Below are positions 46,395-54,607 of a stretch of 64,000 nucleotides of DNA, piece by piece (positions within the stretch are counted from its first letter, which is position 1; every line of letters begins with the position of its first letter). The DNA is from an uncultured Hyphomicrobiales bacterium (GTDB lineage: Bacteria > Pseudomonadota > Alphaproteobacteria > Rhizobiales > Beijerinckiaceae), in assembly GCA_903861645.1 (NCBI GenBank), contig CAIOVE010000043.1, positions 1 to 64,000 on the forward strand, given 5' to 3'. The notes beneath the pieces were generated by a model. It did no database searches and was not told the DNA's origin. It was given only the letters and a program-made list of their open reading frames with translations. Made by a program: the position numbers and the translations under genes.

Positions 46395-46898
46395 ATGACC
46401 AGCGGTGTGGGCGATCAGGATTCCGGCGGTCTTCCCGTCGCGCAGGCTTTCGGCGCGGCGGATTCGGACCGCAACGAGGTGTTTGGCCAACTCGTCACGG
46501 GCGACGCGGACATCGTCGGCCTCGTGGCCTATTCGATCTACAAGCAAAACAAGCACGACTGGCTGGTTTCGTTCGCCAAACAGAAGGGGCGCGAACCCAA
46601 CGAAAGCGAGCTTCAGTCCTATATCATTGGCGAAAGCACCGCGCGCCGGCTCGCGACCTATCGCCATCTGGCCCAGTCGACGCTCGACGGCAATGGTCCG
46701 GAGGTCTCGGCCTCGCCTTCCAGCGAGGGCTTCGCCCAGCGCGGCTACGCCATCGCCCAGCGCAACAAGATGGCCGCCGCCCGCGGCGCGACGAACCCGG
46801 CGGTGAAAGCGGTTGGCTACATCGTCGCGGCGGTCGTGGTCGCCGTGGCGATCTATCTGGCGGCGAAATTCGGTTTGCCGGGCGTCGGGCGCCCCTGA
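46395..46898 (+). CDS. Conserved small membrane protein of unknown function
   Basis: A 167-residue protein with an N-terminal soluble region and one C-terminal helix (GYIVAAVVVAVAIYLAAKFG, near residues 140-160). The most striking block is VAYSIYKQNKHDWLVSFAKQKGREP near residues 48-72, a pattern seen in uncharacterised membrane proteins of alphaproteobacteria and some phages. GGAGAG precedes the ATG at 46395, which is preferred to an upstream in-frame start. A terminator-like hairpin lies in its leader. No function can be assigned. Confidence 0.75.
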   Translation: MTSGVGDQDSGGLPVAQAFGAADSDRNEVFGQLVTGDADIVGLVAYSIYKQNKHDWLVSFAKQKGREPNESELQSYIIGESTARRLATYRHLAQSTLDGNGPEVSASPSSEGFAQRGYAIAQRNKMAAARGATNPAVKAVGYIVAAVVVAVAIYLAAKFGLPGVGRP

Positions 46899-46907
46899 GG
46901 GCGGCGC

Positions 46908-48095
46908 TCAGAAAAGACTCAACTGCGCGCCGGCCCGGCGCGGCGGCTTGAACAGGTCGGCGCGCAGCCTGACGCGGGTCCGGTTGAAGCCGAGCTTTTC
47001 GGCCGCGACCTCGAAGCGCCGGCCCGTCATCCAGGCGTAGGGCCCTTCGCCTGTCATGCGCTTGCCCCAGGTCGCGTCATAGGCCTTGCCGTCGCGCGTC
47101 GAGCGCACCAGCGACATGACGCGCCGGTATTTTTCCGGCGCCTTGTCGATCAGCCATTCGCCGAAGAGATCGCGGACCTCCAGCGGCAGGCGCAGCATCA
47201 CATAGCCGGCGTCGCGCGCGCCCGCCGCGTGGGCGCGGGTCAGAATGGCTTCTATTTCCGCGTCGTTCACGCCGGGAATGATCGGCGCGACCATGACGGA
47301 CGTGGGGATCCCCGCCTCGCTGAGTTGGCGGATGGCGTCGAGACGTCGTTCGGGCGTCGCCGCGCGCGGCTCCATGGAACGCGCGAGCCCCCGGTCGAGC
47401 GTCGTGATCGACAGCGCGACCTTGGCGAGGCCGAGCCGGGCCATGGGCGCGAGAATGTCGATGTCGCGGGTCACGAGCGCGCTCTTGGTGACGATGCCGA
47501 CGGGATGGTTGGCGCGCGCCAGCACCTCGAGGATCGCGCGCATGGCGCGATGGGTTTTCTCGATGGGCTGATAGGGGTCGGTGTTCGTGCCGATGGCGAT
47601 GGTGCGCGGCGTGTAATTCGGCGCCGAAAGTTCCCGTTCCAGCAAGGCCGCCGCGCCTTCCTTGACGAACAGCTTGCGCTCGAAGTCCAGACCGGGCGAC
47701 AGGCCCATGTAGGCGTGGGTGGGGCGAGCGAAGCAATAAACACAACCATGCTCGCAACCCCGGTAGGGATTGATCGACCGGTCGAAGGAAATGTCGGGCG
47801 AATCATTGCGGGTGATGATGGTCCGCGCCCGCTCCACGGTGACTTCCGTGGGGAAGGCCGGGGCCTCCTCCTCGATGTCCCAGCCGTCGTCCACGGGGAC
47901 GCGCGCCTCCCGCTCGAAGCGGCCGCTGACGTTCGAGGCGACGCCACGCCCGCGCGGACGATCCGGGCGGGACGGCGCCTCGTCGAACCCTTCGCCCTGT
48001 CGGGCGCCCACGAATTTCCGCCCCGCGCGCGGTCGCGCCAATGAAAGGTCCGAGGCGGCGTCCCTGGGGGCGACGGTGGGCGCTTCGGTCAGCAT
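46908..48095 (-). CDS. Radical-SAM protein of the PA0069/SplB-like (COG1533) family
   Basis: A 395-residue radical-SAM enzyme of the PA0069 type, in the COG1533 group annotated as DNA-repair photolyase-like. The [4Fe-4S] ligands are in CEHGCVYCFARP near residue 115, and the GTNTDPYQPIEKTHR and SITTLD segments belong to the SAM barrel. The last five residues are QLSLF, an exact match to the bacterial beta-clamp-binding consensus QL(S/D)LF. AAGGAG precedes the ATG at 48095. A LexA-type box overlaps its promoter. Radical chemistry, SOS control and a clamp tail together suggest DNA repair, but the substrate is unknown. Confidence 0.93.
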   Translation of the reverse strand: MLTEAPTVAPRDAASDLSLARPRAGRKFVGARQGEGFDEAPSRPDRPRGRGVASNVSGRFEREARVPVDDGWDIEEEAPAFPTEVTVERARTIITRNDSPDISFDRSINPYRGCEHGCVYCFARPTHAYMGLSPGLDFERKLFVKEGAAALLERELSAPNYTPRTIAIGTNTDPYQPIEKTHRAMRAILEVLARANHPVGIVTKSALVTRDIDILAPMARLGLAKVALSITTLDRGLARSMEPRAATPERRLDAIRQLSEAGIPTSVMVAPIIPGVNDAEIEAILTRAHAAGARDAGYVMLRLPLEVRDLFGEWLIDKAPEKYRRVMSLVRSTRDGKAYDATWGKRMTGEGPYAWMTGRRFEVAAEKLGFNRTRVRLRADLFKPPRRAGAQLSLF

Positions 48096-48130
48096 GGCTG
48101 CTCCTTGGTGCGAACGGGAGAGGAACAAAA

Positions 48131-48145
48131 GAACAAATAAGGAAC
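48131..48145 (-). promoter_or_regulatory. LexA (SOS) box of the radical-SAM gene
   Basis: On the minus strand the site reads GTTC, seven bases, GTTC, the alphaproteobacterial LexA consensus. It covers the proposed -10 element and ends 36 bases before the start codon. A third GTTC lies 4 bases further downstream. Confidence 0.75.
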
Positions 48146-48162
48146 ATATACTCTTTCGTCAA
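48135..48162 (-). promoter_or_regulatory. Likely promoter of the radical-SAM gene
   Basis: TTGACG (48157-48162) and TTATTT (48135-48140) on the minus strand are separated by 16 bases. The -10 hexamer lies inside the LexA box, an arrangement expected for direct repression. Confidence 0.6.
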
Positions 48163-48228
48163 GGCGACTGTGGACAAGTCTGTGCATGACGGCAAAACCA
48201 CGCGCGTTTTCCGTGATATGGAATTGTC

Positions 48229-48747
48229 ATGCTTTCAGTGGTCGTGATTGCCGCCGACGCGGCCGTTCGCGTTTCCCCCTCGCCCGAGGCCATCGTTCGA
48301 ACGCTCGCCGCGCTGGTGCCGGCGGTCGTGGCCGGCGTCGCGCGGGATTTCACGCTGGCGGGCCTTTCGGGCGCGCCGGGACTGGAGGAGATCGCCGATC
48401 ACGCCGGTTGCGCGCTGGCGCTGGCGGACGGTCCGGATGCGGTTTTGGCCGCGGGACTGGGCCGCGCGCGCGGCGATCATTTGCTTGTGCTGCGGGCGGG
48501 CTTCGCGCCCGGCGCGGGCTTTCTCGAAGAGGCGGGCGACCTGATCGGCGGGGCATTCGCCGGGGCGGTCTTGCTGCGGTCGGAGGCCGAGACGCTGGTC
48601 ACGCGACTCGCGCCCGATCTCGCGTCGGTTCAGGGGGTCATTGTCGCGCGGTCGCGGATGGCGTCCGGCGCGCGCGACATCGCCGGACTGGCGCGCGGCG
48701 TCAAGCCGGCGCGCACGATGCGCGCGCGTTTGCGGCGGGTTGATTAG
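48229..48747 (+). CDS. Degenerate glycosyltransferase-2-like protein
   Basis: A 172-residue cytoplasmic protein. The layout resembles a GT-A family 2 glycosyltransferase domain: VVVIAADAAV at the start, TLAALVPAVVAG, a HAGCALA strand and a LLVLRAGFAPGAGFLEEA segment. The acidic residues that bind the nucleotide sugar (VVDGGSTD-type and DxD) are not seen, so activity is doubtful. It overlaps moaB tail to tail by a few bases. Similar proteins next to moaB occur in rhizobial genomes; this is from general family knowledge. Treat the assignment as tentative. Confidence 0.45.
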   Translation: MLSVVVIAADAAVRVSPSPEAIVRTLAALVPAVVAGVARDFTLAGLSGAPGLEEIADHAGCALALADGPDAVLAAGLGRARGDHLLVLRAGFAPGAGFLEEAGDLIGGAFAGAVLLRSEAETLVTRLAPDLASVQGVIVARSRMASGARDIAGLARGVKPARTMRARLRRVD

Positions 48748-49304
48748 GCGGGAGCCTTCGCCGAACCGCGGCGCAGGTGTTCATCGAGGCGCGGCATGAT
48801 CTCGACGAAATTGCAGGGCCGGTAGCGATAGTCGAGCTGGTGGACAAGGATGCCGTCCCACGCGTCCTTGCAGGCGCCCGGCGAGCCCGGCAAAACGAAA
48901 ATATAGGTCGCGCCGGCGACGCCAGCGGTGGCGCGCGACTGAATGGTCGACGTGCCGATCTTGTCATGGCTGATGCGATGAAACACCGCCGAAAAGCCCT
49001 CCATGTGCTTTTCGAACAGGGGCGCGATGGCCTCGGGCGTGACGTCGCGCCCGGTGAAGCCGGTGCCGCCGGTGGAGATGATGACATCCACGGCCGGGTC
49101 GGCGATCCACCGGCGCACGGTCGCGCGGATGGCCTCGACATCGTCGGTGACGATGGCGCGGTCGGCAAGCCGGTGGCCGGCTTTTTCCAGCCGCTCGACC
49201 AGCGTGCTTCCTGATTTGTCGTCCTCCAGCCGCCGCGTGTCGGAGACCGTCAGGACCGCGACGCCAAGCGGCACGAAGGTCCGGGATTCATCGATGCCGG
49301 GCAT
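48744..49304 (-). CDS. moaB: Molybdenum cofactor biosynthesis protein MoaB/MogA family
   Basis: A 186-residue MPT-binding protein that adenylates molybdopterin before metal insertion. LTVSDTRRLEDDKSG near residue 18, VIISTGGTGFTGRD near 75 and ATYIFVLPGSPGACKDAWDGIL near 132 are the family blocks. It lies six bases after the zinc metallopeptidase gene and is probably cotranscribed with it. It overlaps the convergent 48229 gene at their 3' ends. Confidence 0.95.
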   Translation of the reverse strand: MPGIDESRTFVPLGVAVLTVSDTRRLEDDKSGSTLVERLEKAGHRLADRAIVTDDVEAIRATVRRWIADPAVDVIISTGGTGFTGRDVTPEAIAPLFEKHMEGFSAVFHRISHDKIGTSTIQSRATAGVAGATYIFVLPGSPGACKDAWDGILVHQLDYRYRPCNFVEIMPRLDEHLRRGSAKAPA

Positions 49305-49310
49305 GGCGTC

Positions 49311-50207
49311 TCACCGCGCGAAGGTGTTGCAACTGTCGATCTGACCGGATTGCAGGCCGGTTTGCAGCCATTGCACGCGCTGGGCGGCCGAGCCATGGGT
49401 GAAGCTGTCGGGCACGACGCGCCGGCCCGCCGCCTGTTGCAGCTTGTCGTCGCCAATGGCCTGCGCGGTGGCGACGGCCTTCTCGACGTCGCCCTTTTCG
49501 AGGATCTGCCACTTGCGGTCGGCGTTGGCGGCCCAGACGCCGGCGAGGCAATCGGCCATCAGCTCGATGCCGACGGACCATTTGTTGGCCTCGGCCTGAC
49601 TGGACGCCTGTTGCTGGCGCTGCTGCACCTTGCCGAGCACGCCGAGCTGGTCCTCGATGTGATGGCCCATCTCGTGGGCGACCACGTAGGCGTAGGCGAA
49701 GTCGCCGCCGCCGCCGAAGCGGTTCTGCATCTCCTGGAAGAAGGACGTGTCGAGATAGATTTTCTTGTCCACCGGGCAATAGAAGGGCCCCATGGCCGAC
49801 TGCGCCGCGCCACATCCCGAGCGGGTCTCGCCCGTGAAGAGCACGAGCGGCGCGGGGGTGAATTTGACGCCTTTTTGCGCCGGCAGCACTTCCGACCAGA
49901 CGTCCTCGTTCTGCGCGAGAATGGCGGAGACAAAGCGACCGATCTGGTCGGTGGGCGCGCCGGTGCGGGCCGGGCGCGCGGGCGCCGACTGGGTCTGGAC
50001 GGTCTGCGTCGCGCCGTTGAGCATCTGCGCGCCGCCGATGAGAATGCGCGGGTCGATGCCAAGCGCGTAGGCGATGACGCCCAGAATGATCATCGTGCCG
50101 ATGCCAAGTCCGCCGCCGCCGATGGGCAGTCCGCCGCCGCCCCCGCCGCTATCGTCGCCGCGGCGGTCCTCGATATTCTCGGACTGACGGAAATCTTCCC
50201 ACTTCAT
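49311..50207 (-). CDS. YpfJ-type neutral zinc metallopeptidase
   Basis: A 298-residue predicted zinc metallopeptidase. A glycine-rich N-terminus (residues 15-33) precedes one hydrophobic segment (TMIILGVIAYALGI, about 38-51), which would anchor it with the protease outside. The zinc motif HEMGHHIEDQLG is near residue 182, and GIELMADCLAGVWA near 215 supplies the third ligand. The start MKWEDFRQSENIEDRRG at 50207 is typical of the family and has GGAGATG upstream. Substrates of the family are unknown. Confidence 0.93.
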   Translation of the reverse strand: MKWEDFRQSENIEDRRGDDSGGGGGGLPIGGGGLGIGTMIILGVIAYALGIDPRILIGGAQMLNGATQTVQTQSAPARPARTGAPTDQIGRFVSAILAQNEDVWSEVLPAQKGVKFTPAPLVLFTGETRSGCGAAQSAMGPFYCPVDKKIYLDTSFFQEMQNRFGGGGDFAYAYVVAHEMGHHIEDQLGVLGKVQQRQQQASSQAEANKWSVGIELMADCLAGVWAANADRKWQILEKGDVEKAVATAQAIGDDKLQQAAGRRVVPDSFTHGSAAQRVQWLQTGLQSGQIDSCNTFAR

Positions 50208-50403
50208 CGAAATCATCTCCACGCGCGGCGATCATCCGTCCGCGACGGCAACGCGTCCCTTCTAGCAAAGGCAAGCGCCCGCCGGTAGGGGGCGCGTTGG
50301 CGCGGCGTCTTTCCGACGGTCCCGCGGCCTCGACGGTCGTGGCCACGTTCAAGGAAATGACTCCGCGTGCATTGGGTCGATCAAACGGCCCGCGCCGGTG
50401 AAA

Positions 50404-51291
50404 TCACGGCCCTTCCATCGCCTTTTTCAGCGCGCGCAGGTCGGCCCAGGCGCCGCGCTTGGCGATGGGGGTTCGCAGCAGATAGGCGGGATGCAGGGTC
50501 GCCAGCGCGCGGATCGTCTTGCGCGTTCCATCGACGCCCTCGACATGGAAATCCCGCCAGCTTCCCCGCGCGCGCGTGATGCCCTCGCGCACGCCAAGCA
50601 GGGTCTGCATGGCCGAGGCGCCGAGGCAGACGAGAATGTCGGGGTCGCACAGGGCGATCTGGCGATGAATGAAGGGCAGGCAGATTGCCGTCTCCTGCGG
50701 GGTCGGCGCGCGGTTGCCGGGCGGACGCCAGGGCACGACGTTGGCGATATAGACATGCGACCGGTCGAGGCCGATGGCGGCCAGCATACGGTCGAGCAAC
50801 TGGCCGGCGCGGCCAACGAAAGGCTTGCCCTGCTTGTCCTCGTCGGCGCCGGGCGCCTCGCCCACCAGCATGACGCGCGCGCCGCGCGCGCCGTCCTCGA
50901 ACGCCAGCCGGCTGGCGGTTCGCTTGAGGGCGCAGCCCTCGAAGGCGTCCATCGCCGTCCGCAGCGCGTCGAGATCGTGGGCGTTCGCGGCGAGTTCCGC
51001 GGCGGTGCGCGTCGCGGCGTCGGTCGCCAGAGCGGCGGGCGTGGGGGGCGGGACATTCTGAGCTGCCGCGACGAGGGGCGCGCGGGGCGCTTCGGCATCG
51101 CCCCGGACGGGCAGGGCGCGGGCTGTCGCCTCGGCCCTTGCCGGCGGCGTTTTGATCTGCTCGGCGGCGCAATCGGCGAAACGGTCGCGCGGCGCGTCGC
51201 CGACGATGCAATCGACGCCCATGTCGAGATACCAGCGCATGATGCTGGCGAGCTGGGCCGGATCGAGCGTGTCTGGCGAGGGGAGCGGCAT
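50404..51291 (-). CDS. Uracil-DNA glycosylase (family 4/UdgA-like)
   Basis: A base-excision repair enzyme removing uracil from DNA, 295 residues. The water-activating motif [20 protein letters not shown] is near residues 143-162, and the HPAYLLR DNA-minor-groove motif is near 270. It has a variable N-terminal 100-residue extension rich in Ala/Pro. The iron-sulfur cysteines include [22 protein letters not shown] and ILVCLG. The first is a single Cys where archetypal family 4 enzymes have CxxC. A start at 51339 is possible but less likely. Divergent from terB. Confidence 0.93.
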   Translation of the reverse strand: MPLPSPDTLDPAQLASIMRWYLDMGVDCIVGDAPRDRFADCAAEQIKTPPARAEATARALPVRGDAEAPRAPLVAAAQNVPPPTPAALATDAATRTAAELAANAHDLDALRTAMDAFEGCALKRTASRLAFEDGARGARVMLVGEAPGADEDKQGKPFVGRAGQLLDRMLAAIGLDRSHVYIANVVPWRPPGNRAPTPQETAICLPFIHRQIALCDPDILVCLGASAMQTLLGVREGITRARGSWRDFHVEGVDGTRKTIRALATLHPAYLLRTPIAKRGAWADLRALKKAMEGP

Positions 51292-51444
51292 GTCCCGACC
51301 ATAGAAGCGGCGGCGCGCGAAGGCGAGTCGCGGGCGCATGGTTAACGATTGCTTTCCCTTTCGGGGCGATCGTTATATCGCGGATCGTCGAGTCGCCGTC
51401 GTCGACGCGAATCCGCCGGTCCGCGCGGAGGGGATGATCCCGCC

Positions 51445-51906
51445 ATGTTTGAACTGTTGCGCCAACTGAAAACCGCCCTGAGCGAGCGCGCTCGCCCCGG
51501 CGAGTTCGAGGATGGCGACGACCGGCTCGCCGCGGCCGCCCTGCTGGTGCACGTCGCCAACGCCGATGGCGTGCGCACGACGGCGGAAAGCGCGCGCCTG
51601 CTGGATGTTCTGTCCACCCGCTTTGGCCTGGACCGGGACCGGTCCGCGCGACTGGTCGACGCCGCCATCCGTCGCGACAAAGAAGCGATCGATTACAATG
51701 AATTCGTCGATGTGTTGAAGCGGTCGCTCGACACGGACGGGCGGCTGCGGCTGATCGAGATGATGTTCGAGATCGCCTACGCGGATGGCGCCCTGCATGA
51801 ATTCGAGGGCGATCTCGTCGCCCGCGTCGCCGAACTGCTGGAGGTGCCCGAGGCCGATGTCGCGACCTCGCGCCGGCTCGCCGCGGCGGCCGGGGGCGGC
51901 GCATGA
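51445..51906 (+). CDS. TerB-family protein
   Basis: A 153-residue all-helical TerB-like protein. The acidic metal-binding repeats are visible twice: LLVHVANADGVRTTAE near residue 38 and MFEIAYADGALHEFEGDLV near 112. TerB-like proteins occur in stress and membrane-linked systems, though most chromosomal copies have no known role. The ATG at 51445 precedes the fold. Its TGA overlaps the ATG of the SDR gene, so the two are coupled. Confidence 0.87.
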   Translation: MFELLRQLKTALSERARPGEFEDGDDRLAAAALLVHVANADGVRTTAESARLLDVLSTRFGLDRDRSARLVDAAIRRDKEAIDYNEFVDVLKRSLDTDGRLRLIEMMFEIAYADGALHEFEGDLVARVAELLEVPEADVATSRRLAAAAGGGA

Positions 51907-52694
51907 CGGAGGTCAGGCGGGTCGCGCTCGTCACCGGCGCGTCGGGCGGCATCGGCGCCGATCTCGCGCGCGTCATGGCGCGCGGGGGTCACGACCTCGC
52001 GCTGGTCGCGCGAAGCGCCGGCAAACTGGCGGCGCTGGCGAATGAAATCGCGGCGACCGGGCGTCCGCGTCCGCTCGTTCTGGCGGTCGATCTTGCCCGG
52101 ACGGGATCGACGGACGAACTCGCCGCGGGGCTCGCGGCCGCCGGGGCCAGCGTCGAAATCCTCGTCAACAACGCCGGCTTTGGCCTCAATGGCCCGGCGA
52201 GCCAGCTTGATCGGGCGTCACAGACCGAAATGATCGATCTGAATGTCCGCTCGCTGGTCGATCTCACGCTGCGTTTCATGCCCGATATCGTCGCCGCGCG
52301 CGGCCGCATCCTGAATGTCGCCTCCGTCGCGGCCTTCTTGCCGGGGCCGGACATGGCCGTCTATTACGCGACAAAGGCCTTTGTGGTGTCTTTCAGCGCG
52401 GCCATCGGCGAGGAATTGAGGGCGTCGGGCGTCACGGTCACGGCGCTGTGCCCGGGCTGGACGGCGACGGATTTTCAGGCCCGCGCGGGCATCAACGCGC
52501 CGGTGACCGCGCTTATGCCGGCCATGTCCGCCATGACGGTCGCGGAGGCTGGCTACGCCGGCCTGATGGCCGGACGGCGGCGCGTCACGCCAGGGCTTTT
52601 CAACAAGATCGCGGTCGCTCTTCTGCCCTACATGCCCCTTTCGTTGCTGCTGCCGGCCATCGCCCGCATGCAGAAGTCGCGGAGGCATGTTTGA
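51903..52694 (+). CDS. Short-chain dehydrogenase/reductase
   Basis: A 263-residue classical SDR using NAD(P). The cofactor motif TGASGGIGADLA is at residues 11-22, NNAG at 89, catalytic S141, and the YxxxK pair Y154/K158. The arginine in LVARSAGK favours NADP. C-terminal hydrophobic residues (VALLPYMPLSLLLPAI) suggest membrane association, as in fatty-aldehyde or sterol-type SDRs. It overlaps terB by an ATGA. The substrate is unknown. Confidence 0.93.
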   Translation: MTEVRRVALVTGASGGIGADLARVMARGGHDLALVARSAGKLAALANEIAATGRPRPLVLAVDLARTGSTDELAAGLAAAGASVEILVNNAGFGLNGPASQLDRASQTEMIDLNVRSLVDLTLRFMPDIVAARGRILNVASVAAFLPGPDMAVYYATKAFVVSFSAAIGEELRASGVTVTALCPGWTATDFQARAGINAPVTALMPAMSAMTVAEAGYAGLMAGRRRVTPGLFNKIAVALLPYMPLSLLLPAIARMQKSRRHV

Positions 52695-52742
52695 TGCTTG
52701 TCGCCATCACCCTGACGAGGTCTTACAACCGCAAAGCCGACC

Positions 52743-53495
52743 ATGATCGAACATGATTTCAAACATGGCGAGAAACATCCCGTTCTCGTCGTCCTGCATC
52801 AGGAGCATTCGACCCCCGGCCGCATCGGTCGCCTGCTGGAGGCGCGCGGCCATCGTCTCGACATCCGTCGCCCGCGCTTTGGCGATCCCCTGCCGTCGAG
52901 CCTTCATCACCATGCCGGAGCGATCTATTTCGGCGGCCCGATGAGCGCGTCCGATTCCGACGATTTCGTGCTGCGGGAGATCGACTGGATCGGCACGCCC
53001 CTGCGCGAGGGCAAGCCCTATCTCGGCATATGCCTTGGCGCGCAGATGCTGGCGCGCCATCTGGGCGAAACCATCAAGTCGCATCCCGGGGGCCATGTGG
53101 AGCGGGGCTATTACCGCATCGAGCCGACCGCCGCGGGTCGCGCCCTGTGCAAGGCGGCTTTTCCCGAACATGTCTATCAGTGGCATCGCGAGGGATTTGA
53201 TCTGCCGCGTGGCGCCACGTTGCTGGCGCGCGGCGAGGTTTTCCCGACGCAGGCCTTCGCCTATGGCGAGGCGGCCTTCGGCCTTCAGTTCCATCCCGAT
53301 GTCACCTTCGCCATGCTGTGCAAGTGGACGACGAAGGCCGAGGCGCAATTGCGCGATCCCGGCGCGCATCCGCACGAGGTTCACCGCGCGGGCTGGTACC
53401 AGTTCGACGCCGCCATCGATCGCTGGATCGGCGCCTTCCTCGATCGCTGGCTCGCCAGCGGCGTCCGCCAGCACGGGCATGCGCGCGCGGCGTAG
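52743..53495 (+). CDS. Class I glutamine amidotransferase domain protein
   Basis: A 250-residue stand-alone GATase1. The nucleophile is C97 in YLGICLGAQM. The histidine partner lies in FGLQFHPDV near 189, with the usual glutamate position of the triad replaced by aspartate in HPD. It may hydrolyse gamma-glutamyl amides or ureido compounds, as GuaA-like and PuuD-like stand-alone members do. No ammonia-accepting synthetase is adjacent. It is 48 bases after the SDR gene. Confidence 0.88.
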   Translation: MIEHDFKHGEKHPVLVVLHQEHSTPGRIGRLLEARGHRLDIRRPRFGDPLPSSLHHHAGAIYFGGPMSASDSDDFVLREIDWIGTPLREGKPYLGICLGAQMLARHLGETIKSHPGGHVERGYYRIEPTAAGRALCKAAFPEHVYQWHREGFDLPRGATLLARGEVFPTQAFAYGEAAFGLQFHPDVTFAMLCKWTTKAEAQLRDPGAHPHEVHRAGWYQFDAAIDRWIGAFLDRWLASGVRQHGHARAA

Positions 53496-53595
53496 ATTGA
53501 TTTTCCCCTCCCGCTGATTGCATGATGCGTCGTCGGCGTGACGGCGCGTCCACTTGGCGCGCCCGCGTTCGACCCAAGGAAAAAACGGGAGGAAC

Positions 53596-54567
53596 ATGAT
53601 GGCGAATTTCGTCGCGCGCCTGATCGGCGCGGCGGCCTGCGGCGTGGCGTTGCTGTCGACGGCTTCGGCGCAAACCTACCCCACCCGTCCCGTGACAATG
53701 ATCGTGCCCTTCGCGCCGGGCGGTCCCGCCGACGTGCTGGGTCGCCTCGTCGGCCAGAAGATGAGCGAGGATCTCGGCCAGCAGGTGATCGTCGAGAACC
53801 GCCCCGGCGCGAACACGATTCTCGGCGCGCAGGTCGCCGCCAAGGCGAAACCGGACGGGTACACGATCCTGCTCGCGATCGACGGTACGCTGGTGATGAA
53901 CCAGTTTCTCTACAGCAAGCTCGCCTATGATCCGGCGAAGGATTTCGATCCGGTCGCGTTGATCGCGCTGATCCCCTCGGCGCTGATCGCCAACGTCAAG
54001 ACGCCCGTCAATACTTTGAAGGACGTCATCGACGCGGAGAAGGCGAAGCCGGGCACGTTTCAGGTTGGCGTCAGCACGCCGACCTCGCAGGTGGCCGCCG
54101 GGCTACTGAACATGCTGGCCGGCATCAACATGACGATGGTCAACTACAGCGGTGGCAACACCCAGATCACCGGGCTCATGGCGGGCGACATTCCGCTCGG
54201 CCACGAGAGCGTCAATGTCTCGCTGCCGCTCTATCGCGACAAACAGATCAAGATCATCGCGTTGACGGGCCGCGAACGCTCGAAGCTGGCGCCGGAGCTG
54301 CCGGTCGTCTCCGAGACCTTCCCCTCCTTCGACATGGGCATCTGGCAAAGCGTCGTCGTGCCGACGGGCACGCCCAAGCCGATCGTCGACCGGCTCTTCG
54401 CGTCGCTGCAAAAGGCGATGTCCTCGCCCGATCTGCGCGAGAAGCTGCTGGCGGCGGGCATCGAGCCGACCATCAGCAAGAGCCCCGAGGAATTTCGCGA
54501 CTTCATCCGTTCGCAATCGGAGGTTCGCGCCAAGGTCATCAAGGCGATCGGCATGAAGCTGGATTGA
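53596..54567 (+). CDS. Classical Bug/TctC-family substrate-binding protein
   Basis: A 323-residue receptor of the canonical Bug type: signal peptide LIGAAACGVALLSTASAQ, then YPTRPVTMIVPFAPGGPADVLGR and GQQVIVENRPGANTILGAQ. It differs from the FYRGK-type receptors elsewhere in this window. GGGAGGAAC precedes the ATG at 53596, and a second ATG follows immediately. There are no membrane partners nearby. It faces the receptor at 54608 tail to tail. Confidence 0.93.
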   Translation: MMANFVARLIGAAACGVALLSTASAQTYPTRPVTMIVPFAPGGPADVLGRLVGQKMSEDLGQQVIVENRPGANTILGAQVAAKAKPDGYTILLAIDGTLVMNQFLYSKLAYDPAKDFDPVALIALIPSALIANVKTPVNTLKDVIDAEKAKPGTFQVGVSTPTSQVAAGLLNMLAGINMTMVNYSGGNTQITGLMAGDIPLGHESVNVSLPLYRDKQIKIIALTGRERSKLAPELPVVSETFPSFDMGIWQSVVVPTGTPKPIVDRLFASLQKAMSSPDLREKLLAAGIEPTISKSPEEFRDFIRSQSEVRAKVIKAIGMKLD

Positions 54568-54607
54568 TCGGGGTCGTCCGGACGGGGGCGGGCGTTCGCG
54601 TTTCGGG

